Positions 1-10,331 of a stretch of DNA of 34,197 nt are shown here, piece after piece. The stretch comes from an uncultured bacterium. GTDB taxonomy: Bacteria; Planctomycetota; UBA8108; UBA1146. The stretch's first letter is position 1, and each line of letters opens with the position of its first letter. The notes below the pieces were generated by a model. That model ran no database searches. It was given only the letters and a program-made list of their open reading frames with translations, and was not told where the DNA came from. Location of the stretch: contig CAJXMG010000030.1 in NCBI GenBank assembly GCA_913056395.1, positions 1 through 34,197 on the forward strand. Direction: 5' to 3'. The position numbers and the translations under genes are program-made.

Positions 1-768
1 GTCGTTCACGATGCCACAGGTTTCTCCACTGAAGAGATGGCCCAATTCGCCCGCTGGACCAATCTCTCGGAAACCACTTTTCTCTTGCCCCCCACCGATC
101 CTGAAGCGGACTACCGGGTTCGAATCTTCACTCCTGAGGGAGAGTTGCCCTTCGCCGGTCACCCGACTCTGGGCAGCGCCTGGGCATGGCTGAATCGGGG
201 CGGTGAGCCGCGACAAGACCAGCAGATTATTCAGGAATGTGGCATCGGCAAGGTCCGGATCCGAAAACGGGATCAAGGGCTCGCTTTTGCGGCCCCGGGA
301 TTGCTCAGGGAAGGGCCTGTGGATGATTCCACTCTGCAGACGATTTGCAGCGGGCTCTCCATCGACAGAGAGGAAATTGTCGATCACTACTGGGTCGACA
401 ATGGACCGGGATGGGCAGCGGTCCTCCTGAAAGACTCGGAACGGGTTCTCTCCATCGATCCTGACTTCAGTCAGTTGAAAGAGATCAACTTCGGCATCAT
501 CGGCCCCGGCTCTCCCCATCCCGACGCCGACTTTGAAGTACGCGCTTTCGTGGAATCCCTGAGTATCCCCGAGGACCCGGTCACCGGAAGCCTTGCTGCA
601 GGGATCGCAGTCTGGTTCAAAAAGCGCGGCAAGGCGCCCTCCCAATACACCCTTCACCAGGGTACCGCGATTCGATTCAGTGGATTGATCGAAGTCTTCG
701 AGGAGGACGATTCCATCTGGATCGGTGGAACCGTCCACGAATGCATCACCGGTCAAAAACGGATCTGA
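1..768 (+). CDS. PhzF family isomerase/epimerase, 5' end missing
   Basis: The frame is open from base 1, so the start and roughly the first 20 residues lie outside the window; the ATG at 37 is internal. PhzF-fold proteins are two-domain, diaminopimelate-epimerase-like enzymes that isomerise small acids. Visible family landmarks are 'NLSETTFL', which carries the catalytic glutamate of PhzF, then 'PEGELPFAGHPTLGSA' near the end of the first domain, and 'EDPVTGSLAAGIA' in the second domain, which forms the anion-binding turn. The spacing fits a complete family member of about 260-270 residues. The substrate cannot be told, and there is no phenazine cluster nearby. It converges on the HAD gene with only 5 nt between the stop codons and no obvious terminator. 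Confidence 0.9.
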   Translation, partial: VVHDATGFSTEEMAQFARWTNLSETTFLLPPTDPEADYRVRIFTPEGELPFAGHPTLGSAWAWLNRGGEPRQDQQIIQECGIGKVRIRKRDQGLAFAAPGLLREGPVDDSTLQTICSGLSIDREEIVDHYWVDNGPGWAAVLLKDSERVLSIDPDFSQLKEINFGIIGPGSPHPDADFEVRAFVESLSIPEDPVTGSLAAGIAVWFKKRGKAPSQYTLHQGTAIRFSGLIEVFEEDDSIWIGGTVHECITGQKRI

Positions 769-773
769 CCGAT

Positions 774-2276
774 TTACATCGACTCCAACTCATGGGGCAA
801 ATAATCCATCGATGATCGGAAGTAGTGCCCCGCTGGATAGAAGAGCAGGTTGGTGGCACGACTGGTATAAGCACAGGCATAGTCTTCCAACTGTCTTCCA
901 AAATGGGTCAACTCATTCCCTGCACGGAAGAGACTGCCCCAATGTTCATTGGTCGCAGTACTCAACTTCGCCCGCAACTCTTCACGCTGACGGATAAATG
1001 CCTTGAGAGTATCGGTCGCGTTCTTTCGGGCACTGTGACATTCCAGCCGCAGGTTCTTGATGCCCTTCTTCTCTTCTTCGACAACACCTTCAATACTTTG
1101 GAGACACGCTTCCACGGCCTTCCAGTGCATCACTTCCCGCTCTGTGGAGATGCGCCTCTCATCCACTTCCCGCAGTTGGCGAACCAGTCCCGGCATCGCC
1201 GACTGGACCACCATCTCCTCTTCCAATTCGGGAACAACGAGCATCGTTCGCCAGTAGACATTGCGTTTGGATGAGATCAGATCGGCATAGATGTGATCAC
1301 CGACGTAGAGGATTTCCGGTCCGGCACAGCCGATCCTCTCCTCGATCTCCGTCAAATTTCCTCCAAGGAGGATTTTGTCCTCGATGCCAGGTTTGAAAGT
1401 TCTCCCGGAAGAGGCATCAAAGTAGGTCGGCTTACCGCCCTCTGCGACCACCAGATCGAAGAGGTCGAGCCATTCGGTCCCCCGTTCAGGGTCGCGCCCC
1501 AAAACGGTATTCATCATCGCGTGGGTGTATTCCCACTCACTGTTGGTCAGCAGGAACACTTTCTTTCCACACTCCCGGAGATGAAGCAGCAGAGCTTCAG
1601 TACGGGGGTCCTGTTGAATGTATTCTTCGGGATTGGCAGTAATCACACTTTTCAGGGAGTTGTCCCTGTGAATGGTGTCCGTGTGCTTGCGGATTTTTTC
1701 CCAGACACTGCGCCTTTCCCCTGCTTCGGTGTGATCGACCAGCGCGGTCCAGAGCAGGATTTCCGGACGGCTGAAGGCATGGTCCACCTGGATAAAGCGA
1801 TCTCCATCCGTGACATGGGGAATGATGTCCCGGTCTCCGTAGAGATTGCGCTTTTCACTGACGGTCAGTTTCTCTTTTCCACGGTAAGCGCGGAGAACGT
1901 GACCATAGCGATCGGTTTTGAGAATGACCCCTTCATCGATGTCGAGGATCAGAGCCTTCTTGGCAAAGGACAGATCGGGAAGCTCTTCGAGCCACTCCCG
2001 GGGAATTCCCTCGTGCTCAACCAGGCGATCCGCCACCAGTTTTCCCGCCAGTGCATCCAACGCCTCACAATTGTAAACCGCCAGAGTGTGGTCAAAGTCG
2101 AAGCCGACTGCTTCGATCTGTCCAAAACGCATCGTCCGGTTGGTGAAGACGGAACGCTGGTGATCGAAAACCGGAGTCCTGATCGCCATGGAGATCATGT
2201 CGAGCCAATGGGAATCCTTTGTGGACCCTTGATTCGCCGTCTGTTCCGGTTCATTGGAATTATTGGATTTGTTCAT
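774..2276 (-). CDS. HAD superfamily 5'-nucleotidase (cN-II / NT5DC-like)
   Basis: A 500-residue protein of the cytosolic IMP/GMP-specific 5'-nucleotidase type, which would hydrolyse purine nucleoside monophosphates in the cytoplasm. HAD motif I is 'DFDHTLAVY' with D60 and D62. Motif II is 'LLTNSEWEYTHAMM', and motif IV is 'ILYVGDHIYADLISSK' with the acidic pair. The stretch 'FAKKALILDIDEG' to 'FSRPEILLWTALVD' is the usual large cap region of this family. The C-terminal 120 residues are charged and helical. The start is ATG 2276, preceded by AAGGAGGGTGAG. It is the last gene of the CCA enzyme/TIM-barrel operon, with a 6 nt gap to the gene before it. The exact nucleotide substrate is not determined by sequence alone. 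Confidence 0.88.
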   Translation of the reverse strand: MNKSNNSNEPEQTANQGSTKDSHWLDMISMAIRTPVFDHQRSVFTNRTMRFGQIEAVGFDFDHTLAVYNCEALDALAGKLVADRLVEHEGIPREWLEELPDLSFAKKALILDIDEGVILKTDRYGHVLRAYRGKEKLTVSEKRNLYGDRDIIPHVTDGDRFIQVDHAFSRPEILLWTALVDHTEAGERRSVWEKIRKHTDTIHRDNSLKSVITANPEEYIQQDPRTEALLLHLRECGKKVFLLTNSEWEYTHAMMNTVLGRDPERGTEWLDLFDLVVAEGGKPTYFDASSGRTFKPGIEDKILLGGNLTEIEERIGCAGPEILYVGDHIYADLISSKRNVYWRTMLVVPELEEEMVVQSAMPGLVRQLREVDERRISTEREVMHWKAVEACLQSIEGVVEEEKKGIKNLRLECHSARKNATDTLKAFIRQREELRAKLSTATNEHWGSLFRAGNELTHFGRQLEDYACAYTSRATNLLFYPAGHYFRSSMDYLPHELESM

Positions 2277-2282
2277 ATCGGC

Positions 2283-3119
2283 TCACCCTCCTTGAAGGCC
2301 TTCAAGGTAACGCATCGATTGCTTCACCAGTTCCGGTGCCCGATGTGAATCCCGTGACAATTCGACCAGAAGTTGGCCCTGAAACCCGGATTCGGTCAAT
2401 GCACCGATGAGAGCGGGCAGATCCAACTCCCCCTCACCGAGGGGAAGGTGTTCATGCTTCCGATCTTTGCAATCATCCACATGAACATGGATCACTTCAT
2501 CGAGAACTGACTTCAGACCACCGAGTGGATCATGGGACTCGGTCACCCCCAGATGCCCGAGATCCACCGTCAATCCCAGTGCAGGATGGTCTATCTGCTG
2601 ACGAAACTTGTTCCAGTCCTCAAGACTTTCGATCCACATCCCCGGTTCCGGTTCAAAGCCGATGCGGACTCCATTCGATTCAGCGTGGTCGAGAACCGGT
2701 AACAGAGCTTTGATCAGGTTTTCCGTCACTTCGTCGGTCGATCGCGTGGAGTCGTCGTTGCTGCCACTCCATACGCTGACGACAGAAGCCCCCAATGCAG
2801 CCGCAATATCGATCGCTCTGATGTAGAAAGACTGGCGGAGTGCGCGCCCCTCTTCCGTGGCGCTGGCAAGGGTAGGCCAATGCTTTTTTCGGGAATCGAG
2901 AAGATACCTTCCCCCCGTTTCGATACTGGGCAGAAGAAGATGCTCCTCGAGTTTCTTTCGCAGAGTTTCAAGATCAGCGGATGTGGATTTCCATGGATCC
3001 AGGTGAGTCGGTCCCAAGGTGATACCCAAAGCGGAATACCCCGATGAAGAAAGCAGCTCCATCGCCTGGTCGATGGAGTGATCGAGCAATCCGTGGCTGA
3101 CGTAGCCGGGCTTCCACAT
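2283..3119 (-). CDS. Sugar phosphate isomerase/epimerase-like TIM barrel (AP endonuclease 2 family)
   Basis: A 278-residue xylose-isomerase-like TIM barrel. Metal-site motifs appear in the expected order: 'FEPEPGMW', 'TVDLGHLG', 'HVHVDDCK', 'LGEGELDLPALI' and 'LLVELSRDSH'. The start is ATG 3119 ('MWKPGYVSHG'), chosen because AGGGGAGG lies just upstream; the frame extends further 5' but only into the preceding gene. It sits 2 nt after the CCA-enzyme stop and 6 nt before the nucleotidase start, so the three genes are very likely cotranscribed. Members of this superfamily act on sugars, inositols or DNA abasic sites. The GEGELD motif favours a small-molecule epimerase or isomerase over a nuclease, but the substrate is unknown. 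Confidence 0.82.
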   Translation of the reverse strand: MWKPGYVSHGLLDHSIDQAMELLSSSGYSALGITLGPTHLDPWKSTSADLETLRKKLEEHLLLPSIETGGRYLLDSRKKHWPTLASATEEGRALRQSFYIRAIDIAAALGASVVSVWSGSNDDSTRSTDEVTENLIKALLPVLDHAESNGVRIGFEPEPGMWIESLEDWNKFRQQIDHPALGLTVDLGHLGVTESHDPLGGLKSVLDEVIHVHVDDCKDRKHEHLPLGEGELDLPALIGALTESGFQGQLLVELSRDSHRAPELVKQSMRYLEGLQGG

Positions 3120-3121
3120 GC

Positions 3122-4492
3122 TCAGGCCTCCCCTGAGGTGGAGTCGTTCTGCTCCAGTCTCTGTCGGACCCATTCCAGAGCGGCCTCACGATCAGAGACT
3201 TCACCCTCACGACGGGCGTCGTTGAGGGATTCGAGCATCGACCCCATCTCCGGGCCCGGAGTCATTCCCAATTCCATCAGATCCCTGCCCTGTAAAAGTG
3301 GTTCCTTGGGAGGACCAATCTTTTTCCATTCGAGGTACATCTCGCGGCACTCTTCATAGAGGCCCATATCCCGATGACTCCCCAGACAGTCCGCCTTGCA
3401 CAGATCGAGCAGTTCGCCAAAGCCGTCTTCCTCAAAGAGGCGATACCGTTTGGCCAGACGCATGTACGGGACATTCATGAACACGAGATGCCTGCGTACC
3501 AAATAGACGATGCGCTCCTGCGCTTTTCGGGAAAAACGCAAGCGTTCGCAGATTTCTTCCGTCATTCGTGCACCTAGCTCGTCGTGCCCATGAAAACGGA
3601 TGCGATCGGGGGCCTCTTCATAGGTATCCGGCTTGCCGACATCATGAAGCAAGGCACCCATGGCCAATTCAGGGGAAGGATCTTCCAGATTCTCGAGGAC
3701 GAGGCCGGTGTGAACGAAGACATCCCCTTCCGGATGATGCTCCGGGGGCTGTTGAACCCCTTTCATCTTTTCAATCTCCGGCAGAAACACCTGCATCAAT
3801 CCTGAATCGGAGAGCAGGTGGTAACCCCGATGGCGATGGGGCGAGACGAGGATACGCAGCAACTCTTCGCGGATTCGTTCCTGACTGACGGATGCCAAAT
3901 CCGCAGATTCCTGACAGATGGCTTTCCAGGTTGCCTCTTCGATGGGCAGATCCAGAACAGTCGCGAAGCGAACTCCGCGCAACATCCGCAATCGATCTTC
4001 CACAAATCGCTCACCGGGATCTCCGATGGCTCGAATCACCCCGGTCTTCAGATCATCGATTCCGCCCACATGATCCACCACTTCTTCACGGTCCAGATCC
4101 CAGAAGAGACCATTGATGGTGAAATCGCGGCGGAGGGCGTCCTCTTTTTCGTCGGTAAATCGCACCGACTCCGGGTGACGTCCATCCGCAATCCCGATAT
4201 CCGCACGAAAGGTCGCCACTTCCACTTCGGCATCGTCGACCAAGACCCTTACGACACCGAATTGGGCGCCGACCAGTACCGTTTTTTCGAAGAGAGCATC
4301 GATCTGGTCCGGGTGGGCAGAAGTCGCCAGATCAAAATCCTTTGGCTCCAGGCCGAGGAGATAGTCGCGCACCGCCCCACCGGCGAGAACACTCCGATGC
4401 CCTGCACCGGTGATGCGATCGTGGACCTTGCGGACCGCATCCGGAATCACCAATGGCTCGTCAGGGATCCCCTTGGGGGTTGATCCGGACAT
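3122..4492 (-). CDS. cca: CCA-adding tRNA nucleotidyltransferase with HD domain
   Basis: A 456-residue class II nucleotidyltransferase that would add or repair the 3' CCA end of tRNAs. The N-terminal catalytic head has 'LAGGAVRDYLLG' (about residues 37-48) followed by 'DFDLATSA' with the catalytic pair D52/D54. 'RRDFTINGL' and 'DPGERFVEDRLRMLRGVRFA' are the neck and base-recognition motifs. A C-terminal HD phosphohydrolase domain contains 'LLHDVGKPDTY' with H283-D284. The start at ATG 4492 is set by an AGGAGGAG site about 8 nt upstream; the frame continues upstream without a better start. First gene of a three-gene operon, divergent from ligA across 134 nt. It could be a poly(A) polymerase or A-adding enzyme of the same family. 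Confidence 0.9.
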   Translation of the reverse strand: MSGSTPKGIPDEPLVIPDAVRKVHDRITGAGHRSVLAGGAVRDYLLGLEPKDFDLATSAHPDQIDALFEKTVLVGAQFGVVRVLVDDAEVEVATFRADIGIADGRHPESVRFTDEKEDALRRDFTINGLFWDLDREEVVDHVGGIDDLKTGVIRAIGDPGERFVEDRLRMLRGVRFATVLDLPIEEATWKAICQESADLASVSQERIREELLRILVSPHRHRGYHLLSDSGLMQVFLPEIEKMKGVQQPPEHHPEGDVFVHTGLVLENLEDPSPELAMGALLHDVGKPDTYEEAPDRIRFHGHDELGARMTEEICERLRFSRKAQERIVYLVRRHLVFMNVPYMRLAKRYRLFEEDGFGELLDLCKADCLGSHRDMGLYEECREMYLEWKKIGPPKEPLLQGRDLMELGMTPGPEMGSMLESLNDARREGEVSDREAALEWVRQRLEQNDSTSGEA

Positions 4493-4584
4493 CGTGTTGC
4501 GTTCTCCTCCTGCTGGGCCGGGATTCCCTTCCCGGGACCCTGGGGACACCCGAGGATAACCGAAGAGCAGCGATCTTGGCATGA

Positions 4585-6666
<2,082 letters not shown>

Positions 6667-6710
6667 ACAGGGCTGAAAAATACTGAGCACTGAAGAAAGG
6701 GTGGTTCACG

Positions 6711-8114
6711 ATGAGTGACACCGAAGGAGCCGCGGAAAACCGCGGCCAGTGGAGCAGTCGTTGGGGTTTCATTCTGGCAGCGGCGGGCGGTGCGGTCGGC
6801 CTCGGCAATATCTGGAAGTTCCCCTACATCACCGGTGAAAATGGCGGCGGCTACTTCGTCCTCATCTACCTTCTCTTCATTCTGCTGATCGGCATGCCCA
6901 TCATGGTCGCCGAGGTCCTCGTCGGTCGCAGCACCCAGAAGAGCCCGGTGGGCGCCTTCAAATCCCTCTCTTCTCCGGGAAGCCTGTGGGCGATTCCCGG
7001 CTGGCTCGGGGTTTTGACCGGCTTCATCATTCTGAGTTACTACTCCGTCGTTGCCGGCTGGGCACTGCACTACACCTGGTTCTCGATGTCCCAGGGCTTT
7101 GCCGGCATGAATGCCGATGAAATTGGCAATGCCTTCGGTACCCTCTTTGAGGATGGTGACGCCAACATCCGCTGGCACCTGATTTTCATGCTGATGACCA
7201 TCGGTGTGATTCTCGGAGGAATTCAAAAGGGTGTCGAGCGCGCGGCACGAATCCTGATGCCGATCCTGCTCGTGATGCTGCTGGGTCTGCTGGGGCTCGC
7301 CATCACCTCGGATGGATTTGGAAAGGCCCTTGAATTCGTCTTCAAACCCGACTTCTCCAAAGTGACTAAAGCGGGAGTCCTCGAGGCGCTCGGGCACTCC
7401 TTCTTTACCCTGTCGCTCGGTATGGGAGCCATGATCACCTATGGTTCCTACCTGGAGAAGAAGGAGGATCTGGTCGCGGCTTCGGGAATGATCACCATCC
7501 TCGATACTGCCATCGCCCTCGTTGCATGCCTCGTGCTGTTCCCCATCACTTTCACCTTTGGCCTTGAACCCCAGGCAGGCCCCGGACTGGTCTTCATCAA
7601 CCTTCCCATCGCCTTTTCGCAACTGGCGGGAGGGGTTTTCTGGAGCACGCTCTTCTTTGCCCTGCTGGTTTTGGCGGCGTTGACCAGTGCCATCAGCCTC
7701 CTCGAGGTAGTGGTCTCCACCTTTATTGATGAGTTCAAAATGTCCCGCTTGAAGGCCACTATTCTTTGCGGGGGCACCATCACCCTGTTCGGCTTGCCCT
7801 CTGCCCTTTCCGGATCACCGGAATCGTATTTCGGAAGCGAATTCAAGGAGCACTCCGCCTTCCTCTTTGAAGGTGAGACCGGCAAGAATTGGTTCGACAC
7901 CTTTGACCACCTCGCATCCAACTGGTTTCTTCCCATCGGAGGACTGCTGATTGCGCTCTTTGTGGCTTGGCGTGTCGGAGACAAGGCTCGCGAAGAGGCC
8001 TTTACCACCGGTTCCCGCTTTGCACGCTGGTACGGATTGTGGCTGCAACTGCTTCGATATGTCGTCCCGGTCGGTGTGATCGCAGTTATCCTCTACAAGA
8101 TCGGTCTCATCTGA
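6711..8114 (+). CDS. Sodium:neurotransmitter symporter (NSS/SNF) family transporter
   Basis: A 467-residue inner-membrane protein with about eleven hydrophobic segments, of the LeuT-like sodium-coupled amino-acid transporter family. TM1 carries the signature 'AVGLGNIWKFPY', where N33 corresponds to the Na1-site asparagine of LeuT. The next loop has 'ENGGGYFVLIYL', and TM6 carries 'FFTLSLGMGAMITYGSYL', the unwound substrate-binding helix of the family. Bacterial NSS proteins usually take up amino acids with sodium, but the substrate cannot be read from sequence. RBS AAGGGTGG precedes ATG 6711. It follows ligA by 44 nt and its stop overlaps the MOSC start, so cotranscription with the MOSC gene is likely. 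Confidence 0.93.
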   Translation: MSDTEGAAENRGQWSSRWGFILAAAGGAVGLGNIWKFPYITGENGGGYFVLIYLLFILLIGMPIMVAEVLVGRSTQKSPVGAFKSLSSPGSLWAIPGWLGVLTGFIILSYYSVVAGWALHYTWFSMSQGFAGMNADEIGNAFGTLFEDGDANIRWHLIFMLMTIGVILGGIQKGVERAARILMPILLVMLLGLLGLAITSDGFGKALEFVFKPDFSKVTKAGVLEALGHSFFTLSLGMGAMITYGSYLEKKEDLVAASGMITILDTAIALVACLVLFPITFTFGLEPQAGPGLVFINLPIAFSQLAGGVFWSTLFFALLVLAALTSAISLLEVVVSTFIDEFKMSRLKATILCGGTITLFGLPSALSGSPESYFGSEFKEHSAFLFEGETGKNWFDTFDHLASNWFLPIGGLLIALFVAWRVGDKAREEAFTTGSRFARWYGLWLQLLRYVVPVGVIAVILYKIGLI

Positions 8115-8548
8115 TGCAGGTCATCGATCTTGCCGTGAGACCATCGAAAGGGGCCACCCCCGAACGGGTGCTCGAACTCTCCTGCGATCCTGAAGCGGGT
8201 GTCATCGGCGACCATGGTTCTTCCCGTCGGCGTCAGATCACCCTGCTCTCGACGGAGCAGTGGCAGAGAGCCTGCGAGCAGGTCGGTCGCGAGGTCGCCT
8301 GGACCACCCGCCGCGCGAACCTGCTGGTGAGTGGTGGAAGCTTTGGGCCGGAACATGACGGCAGAAAACTGCGGATTGGCGCGGTCGAAATCCTGATTCA
8401 CGGTGAGCTGGTCCCCTGTCAGCAGATGGAAGATCAGCAACCGGGCCTGCTCCAATCCCTGCAGCCGGACTGGCGTGGAGGATTGCACGGCGAGATCATC
8501 ACCGCCGGCACGATTCGCCCCGGAGATGTCCTCGAAGTCTTGGACTGA
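8114..8548 (+). CDS. MOSC domain protein
   Basis: A 144-residue stand-alone MOSC domain. The stretches 'GVIGDHGSSRRRQITLLS', 'TTRRANLLVSGG' and 'LRIGAVEILIHGELVPCQQM' match the MOSC fold, and the Cys in 'LVPCQQM' is at the position of the conserved family cysteine. MOSC domains handle sulfur or oxo ligands in molybdenum-cofactor enzymes, and stand-alone versions detoxify N-hydroxylated compounds or carry sulfur. The role here is not known. The start ATG 8114 overlaps the preceding stop (TGATG), so translation is coupled to the transporter. Upstream in-frame ATGs lie inside the transporter gene and were rejected. Confidence 0.85.
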   Translation: MQVIDLAVRPSKGATPERVLELSCDPEAGVIGDHGSSRRRQITLLSTEQWQRACEQVGREVAWTTRRANLLVSGGSFGPEHDGRKLRIGAVEILIHGELVPCQQMEDQQPGLLQSLQPDWRGGLHGEIITAGTIRPGDVLEVLD

Positions 8549-8559
8549 GAACCTGCGTT

Positions 8560-9363
8560 TCAGCGTTCGAGGATGCGAATAAAACCGGCCACCAGACGCG
8601 GGTCGTAGGCTCCGTGATCTTCGACGATGAACGATCGCAGGACATCAAAGGCACAACGACGACGATCGGAACCCGGTTCGGATCCCCCCGTCGTCGCTTC
8701 GTCAAAGGCGATGACGAGACTGGCGATACGAACTGGCAGTCGTTGCTGTTCCCGACTCCAACCACGGGGACCGGTACCATCGAAACGCTCCTGATAGCCT
8801 TCAAGGATGGCGCGAACGCTATCGCCACAGCGATGCTCTTCTGCCAGGGAAGAAAGGTCGAGCCCTTCAAGCTTTGCTCCCAGCAACATCATGCCCCGAC
8901 AAAAATCGTCGAGAAGATCTCCCCCCTCGATGCCAACATCGTGTGCGAGGAGCAGGGCGTATCGAACCCGGCGATAGATCGCTTCGATGGCTTGCGGCCT
9001 CTCAGCCGAATTCTGTTCAAGGAAGTTGCTGACCCAAACGATCCCGGAGCGGGGATTCCACCCCCCCTGAATCGAAGAGCGTAAATATTTGAGATAGTGA
9101 TCCCTCTGCTGCAGGGGCATCCACAGGGCATCCTGCCCCGCTTCCAACAACTCCCTGCGAACTTCGGCGGAGAGGAGATCTCCGGCTCTTCTGCAGAGGA
9201 CCCAGTCGCCATCGTGATCGAGATAGATGTCGACGGGAACCTTGCTGTCTGCCTCCAGTGTGGCCAGGGGCAATGGCACCAGATCAGACAAACGTGGAAT
9301 TGAAAAACCTGAATTTGAAAGGTGGCCGGCTTGAGCCGGGTTGTGCGGGGCGGGCACTTTCAC
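8560..9363 (-). CDS. Degenerate HD-GYP domain protein, probably catalytically inactive
   Basis: The predicted start is GTG 9363, placed by AAGGAGGAG just upstream, giving 267 residues. The N-terminal part ('IPLRLSDL'-type start, then 'PVDIYLDHDGDWVLCRRAGD') resembles the small domain that precedes many HD-GYP proteins. The C-terminal part keeps the end of an HD-GYP domain: 'ERFDGTGPRG' followed by 'LPVRIASLVIAFDEATTGG', compare HHExxDGSGYPxG and ARIxxIADxFDAxT. The HD pair and the HH of the GYP motif are missing: the HDIGK position reads about 'LLGAKLEG' and the HH position reads 'GY'. c-di-GMP hydrolysis is therefore unlikely; a binding or scaffold role is inference. It lies 80 nt downstream of pyrF, and a 6-bp hairpin sits in that gap at 9402-9417. 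Confidence 0.7.
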   Translation of the reverse strand: MKVPAPHNPAQAGHLSNSGFSIPRLSDLVPLPLATLEADSKVPVDIYLDHDGDWVLCRRAGDLLSAEVRRELLEAGQDALWMPLQQRDHYLKYLRSSIQGGWNPRSGIVWVSNFLEQNSAERPQAIEAIYRRVRYALLLAHDVGIEGGDLLDDFCRGMMLLGAKLEGLDLSSLAEEHRCGDSVRAILEGYQERFDGTGPRGWSREQQRLPVRIASLVIAFDEATTGGSEPGSDRRRCAFDVLRSFIVEDHGAYDPRLVAGFIRILER

Positions 9364-9443
9364 GACACTCCTCCTTCTCCGACTTCCAGAGTCGAAGTTC
9401 TGGAGCACCACTGCTCCCAAGAAGAATACCATCCGCGCCTGAA

Positions 9444-10331
9444 TCAGGAGGTCATCGCCCCCTGGAGCTGCTGCCGCGTCTCTCTCGCAGCCTGCTGAAC
9501 CGCTTCCTGCCACGGAATGCCCGGCTGTTTTTCGAAAGCCTGGACCACTCCACGGCTGGAATTGACCAGAGCTCCCAATCCACGACTGTCAAAGGCCGGG
9601 CCAAGATCCTCGACACTGCCCCCCTGCGCACCGACTCCCGGAATCAGCAGACTGGCTCCCGGGGCACACTCGCGCACCTTTGAGATCTCCTCAGGGTGAG
9701 TTGCTCCCACGACGAGACCGACACCGTGATAGCCACACTCTCCCCGGGAACCTTTCCCCCACTGTTCAGAGGTGCGGGCAACCTGCAAAAAGATCGGGTC
9801 GGCATCTCCATCACGCTTCTGGAATTCCGCCCCGCCTGGATTGGAAGTTCTGGCGAGGACATACAGCCCCCGTCCGCCCTCACGCACCCTCTCAAGGAAT
9901 GGCTCAAGGGAATCACTGCCCAGGTAAGGATTGATGGTCAGGGCATCCACATGAGGTCCGGGGGTCCCGGGTTCTGTACCCAGCAGCGCTTCCGCATACG
10001 CGGAAGCGGTGGAACCGATGTCCCCCCGCTTGGCATCGAGGACGACGATCAATCCCTGCTCACGGGCTTTTTGACATACACCCTCCAGTGCGCGCCAACC
10101 GCGCCAACCCCAACGCTCAAAGAAAGCGATTTGTGGTTTGACCGCAGCAGCATCAGCGGCGACCGCCTCGATGACTCCGCAACCCAATCGCAGAAGAGCA
10201 TCTTCCGGCTCAAGGCCTGACAGCTCTTCGGGTAACCGATCCAGTCGCGGATCGATACCCACCACCAGTCGACTGTCCTTTTTTTCGATGGCCTCAGCCA
10301 AACGATCTGCGTAGCAATTTTCAAAACCCAT
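9444..10331 (-). CDS. pyrF: Orotidine 5'-phosphate decarboxylase (type 2)
   Basis: A 295-residue enzyme for the last step of UMP synthesis, OMP to UMP plus CO2. The signature 'LDAKRGDIGSTA' holds the catalytic K101 and D104. 'VGIDPRLDRLP' near the N-terminus, 'VKPQIAFFE' around K65, and 'LIPGVGAQGG' for phosphate binding complete the family pattern. The length and the order of motifs fit the long 'type 2' subfamily found in actinobacteria and planctomycetes. ATG 10331 overlaps the upstream stop as TGATG; a GTG at 10334 would give a GTGA overlap and is equally possible. It is the third gene of the minus-strand run that starts with the PabA/TrpG-like gene, and no other pyr gene is in the window. 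Confidence 0.95.
   Translation of the reverse strand: MGFENCYADRLAEAIEKKDSRLVVGIDPRLDRLPEELSGLEPEDALLRLGCGVIEAVAADAAAVKPQIAFFERWGWRGWRALEGVCQKAREQGLIVVLDAKRGDIGSTASAYAEALLGTEPGTPGPHVDALTINPYLGSDSLEPFLERVREGGRGLYVLARTSNPGGAEFQKRDGDADPIFLQVARTSEQWGKGSRGECGYHGVGLVVGATHPEEISKVRECAPGASLLIPGVGAQGGSVEDLGPAFDSRGLGALVNSSRGVVQAFEKQPGIPWQEAVQQAARETRQQLQGAMTS

Noticed and set aside
1293-2348. 351-residue forward frame opposite the HAD nucleotidase
   Set aside because: The minus strand carries recognisable HAD motifs and a good RBS; the forward frame has neither.
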